Shown: positions 34,585 through 37,388 of the stretch, piece by piece
How positions within the stretch are numbered: position 1 is the first letter of the stretch
Layout: each line of letters starts with the position of its first letter
Assembly: GCF_001418335.1 (NCBI RefSeq)
Contig: NZ_LIPP01000014.1
Span: 1-37,388 of the forward strand
DNA length: 37,388 bases
Direction of reading: 5' to 3'
DNA from: Streptomyces aurantiacus
Lineage (GTDB): Bacteria > Actinomycetota > Actinomycetes > Streptomycetales > Streptomycetaceae
Notes under the pieces: generated by a model
Database searches by the model: none
Told to the model about the DNA's origin: nothing
Seen by the model: the letters and a program-made list of their open reading frames with translations, nothing else
Made by a program: the position numbers and the translations under genes

Positions 34585-35375
34585 CGGGGGCGTTGGACCT
34601 CGGTGTCACCGCACTCGACACCAGCAGCAACTACCTCGACTTCCGTTCGCATGAGGTCCTGGTGCGGACAGCCGGTGACCTGCTGCCGAAGTTCACGGTC
34701 TCCACCAAGGTCGGCTATTTCCCGGGACCGGACGGGGCGGAGCATTCCCTGGACCCCGTATGTCTGCACGCGGCCGTGGAACAGGCCGCCCAGGACCTCG
34801 GGCGGGAGCCGGACCTGGTGTTCCTGCACAACCCGGAGCATTCGCTCCGTGAAGCCGCCCCTCACAACCAGGACGCGCTGATACAGGCGTGCGCCACTCT
34901 CGACGCGGCCGTAGCGAAGGGACTCTGCGCCGCCTGGGGCGTCGCGTCCTGGGACCCGTTACCGCTGCTGAGCCTCATCGACATGACCGTACCGAAGCCG
35001 GCGGTCCTCATGGTCCGCGCCGGTTTGCTGGTCGGAGCCAGAACGCTGGATGCCGCGGATGCCATCACCAAGGCGTGGGGTCTGGAGGGCGCCAAGGTGT
35101 GGGGGATGAGCCCTTTCGGGGGCAGTACCAGCACTCCTGTGTGGGACAGGATCGATCCACGCGTCTTCCTCCGGGACGGCAGCCAACTCTCCTGCGTGCA
35201 AGCGGCGTTCAGAGTCGCCTATCACCTCCCGCGGGTCGGCACCGTCGCCGTGGGCACCGATGAGCCCGCCCATCTCGGCGAACTCGTCGGAACCCTGGCG
35301 GGCGGGGTCAACGAGCGGAGCGTCCAGGAATACCGGAGTCTCCTCCGAGACCGCTCGCGCGCTCAGCCCGCTTGA
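34518..35375 (+). CDS. Aldo/keto reductase family protein
   Basis: A 285-aa protein. The GTG at 34518 has GGAGGAGGA five bases upstream, inside the JmjC gene, giving a 67-bp overlap and tight coupling. AKR barrel features are VVLGLHRSRHERRLLTGALD, DLGVTALDTSSNYLDF (the catalytic Asp/Tyr region), LSTKVGY-like VSTKVGYFPG, DLVFLHNPEH (strand 4, His) and WGVASWDPL. The product is slightly short for the family because the first strand is abbreviated. NAD(P)-dependent reduction of a carbonyl, perhaps of a modified peptide or cofactor, is expected. It ends 13 bp inside the convergent phosphotransferase gene. Confidence 0.85.
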   Translation: MRGADPRVVLGLHRSRHERRLLTGALDLGVTALDTSSNYLDFRSHEVLVRTAGDLLPKFTVSTKVGYFPGPDGAEHSLDPVCLHAAVEQAAQDLGREPDLVFLHNPEHSLREAAPHNQDALIQACATLDAAVAKGLCAAWGVASWDPLPLLSLIDMTVPKPAVLMVRAGLLVGARTLDAADAITKAWGLEGAKVWGMSPFGGSTSTPVWDRIDPRVFLRDGSQLSCVQAAFRVAYHLPRVGTVAVGTDEPAHLGELVGTLAGGVNERSVQEYRSLLRDRSRAQPA

Positions 35376-36220
35376 AGCTGCTCGATGACCCGCTCAGCCA
35401 TGCGCCGGGCGGGTTCCAGCCGAGGGTCCTCCGGGTGCGCGTACGGCCCGAGGATCTTCGAACAGGCGAACAACGTCATCAACTTGCCGTCCCGGCTCTC
35501 GAAGTCCGACCGGCGCTCGCGCCTTACGCGATCGGCCAGAGCCGGGACCGCAAGGGAACTCGCCCAAAGGGAGGACGAATCCAGCCCCAGCGGCGCGCTA
35601 CCCCAGTCCTCCCAGTCGAAGAGGCTGAACGTCGGAGCCGTCATGTTCGCCCAGTTCAGGTCCGCGTGGGCCGGCACCCACCGCTCCACGGTCGTATCGA
35701 AGCCACCCGAGAAGACACCGCGGATGGACTCGGTGACGAGGGCCTGGGTGATGGTGACGGTGTCCGGTGTGGCGATCCGCCCGGTGTCCTGTGCCGCCAG
35801 AGCGTCCAACGAGGCGTTCAACGCCTCCCACCAGGCGTCCGTCATCTCCGGGGCCTCACTCAAGATGGCGCTTCCGACGGGAGCCCCCGGCAGGAGCCCG
35901 GTTTCGTCGGCCCGCCACATCACCGGCTCGTCTGTGTCCCGCCAGACCACACATCCGCGCCACTCAGGCTGGGCGATGCCCTCCAGGCGCGCGGCACTTT
36001 CGGTGCCGTTCCATCCCTGATCGGGGATCTTTTCGAGCGAGCGCCGCTCGATCCGCACCCAGGTGTCGCGGATCGTCCTGGCTCCCACAGATCGGCGTTT
36101 GCGCACCACGGTGTCCGGGAGCAAGCGCACCTGCAGAGACCGCTCGACACGATCAAGAACCTCGTCAACCTGCTGCACCCGTAGATCAACAGCCTGACCC
36201 ATGGAGACGGAGAGAGCCAT
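35363..36220 (-). CDS. Phosphotransferase (APH/choline-kinase fold) protein
   Basis: About 285 aa from ATG 36220 (MALSVSMGQAV); ATG 36202 is also possible and neither has a clear ribosome site. The catalytic loop HADLNWANMT and the metal-binding LFDWEDWGSAPLGLD match the 'HxDxxxxN...DWE' pattern of aminoglycoside phosphotransferase-like kinases. The start of the kinase fold (RLLPDTVVRKRRS, TWVRIERRS) is compact. Such proteins phosphorylate small molecules. Resistance is only one possibility and is not shown here. It converges on the AKR gene with a 13-bp overlap. Confidence 0.8.
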   Translation of the reverse strand: MALSVSMGQAVDLRVQQVDEVLDRVERSLQVRLLPDTVVRKRRSVGARTIRDTWVRIERRSLEKIPDQGWNGTESAARLEGIAQPEWRGCVVWRDTDEPVMWRADETGLLPGAPVGSAILSEAPEMTDAWWEALNASLDALAAQDTGRIATPDTVTITQALVTESIRGVFSGGFDTTVERWVPAHADLNWANMTAPTFSLFDWEDWGSAPLGLDSSSLWASSLAVPALADRVRRERRSDFESRDGKLMTLFACSKILGPYAHPEDPRLEPARRMAERVIEQLQAG

Positions 36221-36410
36221 GGAGGCGACCGTAGCAGTGGTGCGGCGGGAGGTGCCCGGCGCCGAGGCACGGGCGGTAGCCGTCAGCCACATCCAGATCC
36301 GACTGTATGGAGGGCGATGTGAGCCTGTGCACCGGAGCTGCCGCCTACTCCAGGCATCTCCAGCCCGGTCGCGGTCACGCTTGCTGATCGGCTCCGGTTG
36401 CCGGGCCCGC

Positions 36411-37118
36411 TCAAGACATTCTGCCCCCGCGCCTGTAGCCAACCCACAACCGGCCGCCGGCTTGCCCGAGTACCTCGTCCACCACACCGATGAGGGGCTC
36501 GGCCTGGCCCTCCAGCAACTCACGGACCGCCTGGTGCAGGCGCGTGCTGAGCCCTGGTGCCGTGGTATCGAGACGGCGTGCCAGCCACTTCCCGCCTCCG
36601 TTCCAGGACCCGCCGATGGCCAGTGCCAACTCGCCCGTTCTCCGCGCCAGTTCAGTGGCGATGAACAGCCGCTCGCCCTGGTCGGTGCTTCCCGAAAGAT
36701 CATCGAGGAGGTCGGTGATCGCGTAGCGACGGTCGTCGATTTCCTCGGCTGACACACTGGGTGGTCCCGCGGCGGTCAGCTTCCGGGCTTCGGCGGCGAC
36801 ACGCGCACCGACTCCGTCGGTGTCGAAGAGCAGCAGCCCGTCGGCGCACATCCAGAGCAGCGGTGACCGGCGCTTGCGTACTTCCCGCTCGACATACGCG
36901 TGCCAGGTCGTCTCGGTGTGCACGAACAGCTCCACCGGCCAGTCGCCGTGCCGGATGCTCGCCCGGTACGGGGCGGGGGCTCCATTGAGCAGCACCACGA
37001 TGTCGAGGTCGGACATCGCCGTGCGGCGGCCCGTCACGACGCTGCCTCCCAGCAACGCCGCCCGGGCGTCAGGGTGGTGTTCCTCGACAACGGCGCATGC
37101 GGAGTCAATCGCGTCCAT
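36411..37118 (-). CDS. Nucleotidyltransferase-domain protein
   Basis: A 235-aa protein with the pol-beta-type nucleotidyltransferase signature G24-G25-S26 ... D37-L-D39 (LLGGSVVTGRRTAMSDLDIV) at the N-terminus. A helical C-terminal domain of about 120 residues follows (SAEEIDDRRYAITDLLDDLS, GERLFIATELARRTGELALA). Related proteins transfer NMP to small molecules or to toxins (MNT type). It lies upstream of the phosphotransferase on the same strand with a 190-bp gap. The substrate is unknown. The tail GRLWVGYRRGGRMS is basic. Confidence 0.85.
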   Translation of the reverse strand: MDAIDSACAVVEEHHPDARAALLGGSVVTGRRTAMSDLDIVVLLNGAPAPYRASIRHGDWPVELFVHTETTWHAYVEREVRKRRSPLLWMCADGLLLFDTDGVGARVAAEARKLTAAGPPSVSAEEIDDRRYAITDLLDDLSGSTDQGERLFIATELARRTGELALAIGGSWNGGGKWLARRLDTTAPGLSTRLHQAVRELLEGQAEPLIGVVDEVLGQAGGRLWVGYRRGGRMS

Positions 37119-37267
37119 GCCTCAACTATCGGCACCTTGTGCGCACCGCGCACGGGGTTTTGCGCCCGCGCCACCGATGGCGCCCCAGTGTTCTGCTCCT
37201 GTCGCCTGGCCTGTCGCCAGGGGGCCACCACATCGGTTCGCCGACGGCAGACAGGAGACATCCCGCA

Positions 37268-37330
37268 ATGACTGTCATTCCGCGCCACGGCATGTCAACG
37301 TACAACGCTCCGCTGGAAGATCTGCCCTGA
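37268..37330 (+). CDS. Possible 20-residue peptide ORF
   Basis: An ATG at 37268 preceded by AGGAG (about ten bases) opens a 20-codon frame (starting MTVIPRHGMSTYN, ending LEDLP) that stops at TGA 37328-37330. It is the only sensible plus-strand start in the last 270 bp. It could be a peptide gene, a leader for a gene beyond the window, or chance. The window then ends in a C-rich tract. Confidence 0.25.
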   Translation: MTVIPRHGMSTYNAPLEDLP

Positions 37331-37388
37331 GCCCATGGAGGCGCCCCTGCACCCGCACCACCCCACCGACCCTTCCCTCCCCCCCCCG

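Noticed and set aside
35363..36220. Proven aminoglycoside resistance gene
   Set aside because: The kinase fold is shared by many small-molecule kinases; nothing in the sequence fixes the substrate.
36411..37118. MNT/HEPN toxin-antitoxin pair
   Set aside because: The nucleotidyltransferase has no adjacent HEPN gene and its helical C-terminus is part of the same protein.

Overview
The window is high-GC DNA with strong G/C bias at third codon positions, GGAGG-type ribosome sites, frequent GTG (and one TTG) starts and ATGA/GTGA gene overlaps. Several families found here are typical of Streptomyces: F420-type DUF385 oxidoreductase, XRE regulators with TPR-like tails, and stand-alone HATPase proteins. 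I read it as a Streptomyces-like actinomycete chromosome, with an accessory defence island starting near 2.9 kb.

Region 1 (1-2892) is the left flank. It holds an F420-dependent nitroreductase-like gene, a GvpU-like small gene, decayed sequence (a frameshifted ORF, a ~168-bp diverged direct duplication, a possible antitoxin remnant) and several strong hairpins. It ends at 2893-2934 in the 3' portion of a tRNA-Pro(CGG) gene on the minus strand, with its terminator-like hairpin still downstream. The 5' part of the tRNA is missing, and repeated TTCTCCCA/TGGGAGAA octamers lie ~100 bp further in. This is the expected scar of a tRNA-targeted integrative element lying to the right.

Region 2 (2935-29.2 kb) is the island. 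In order: an orphan 647-aa protein; a frameshifted conserved-looking gene; a four-TM protein and a 133-aa protein that overlap by one base and share a Gly/Asn-rich amyloid-like motif (C-terminal in the first, N-terminal in the second); an HNH protein with an unassigned C-terminus; a translationally coupled minus-strand pair (unknown protein plus double-HxK phospholipase-D-like protein); a plus-strand run of a degenerate methylase/specificity fusion followed by complete type I restriction genes hsdM-hsdS-hsdR; an SMC/Rad50-like ATPase with a zinc-hook CPVC and a candidate RloC/PrrC-type nuclease triad, coupled to a small HEPN-like protein; and a DUF6119/TIGR04141-type protein behind a 22-codon leader ORF containing a TTA codon.

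Region 3 (29.3-37.4 kb) holds an EstB-type serine hydrolase and an XRE-TPR regulator on the minus strand. Divergent to them is a plus-strand set: HATPase, cysteine-rich small protein, 55-aa peptide, strong hairpin, JmjC-type oxygenase, aldo/keto reductase. This looks like an undescribed peptide-modification (RiPP-like) cluster: a small peptide gene with its own strong ribosome site, an attenuating hairpin, then two overlapping redox enzymes. A phosphotransferase-like gene and a nucleotidyltransferase gene follow on the minus strand.

The best candidates for something new are the amyloid-motif gene pair (6836-9021), the JmjC/AKR/peptide cluster (33133-35375) and the degenerate HsdM-HsdS fusion in front of hsdMSR (15798-17996). 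No integrase, CRISPR array, rRNA or intact tRNA was seen. All functional calls are from reading motifs by eye; no database search was run.
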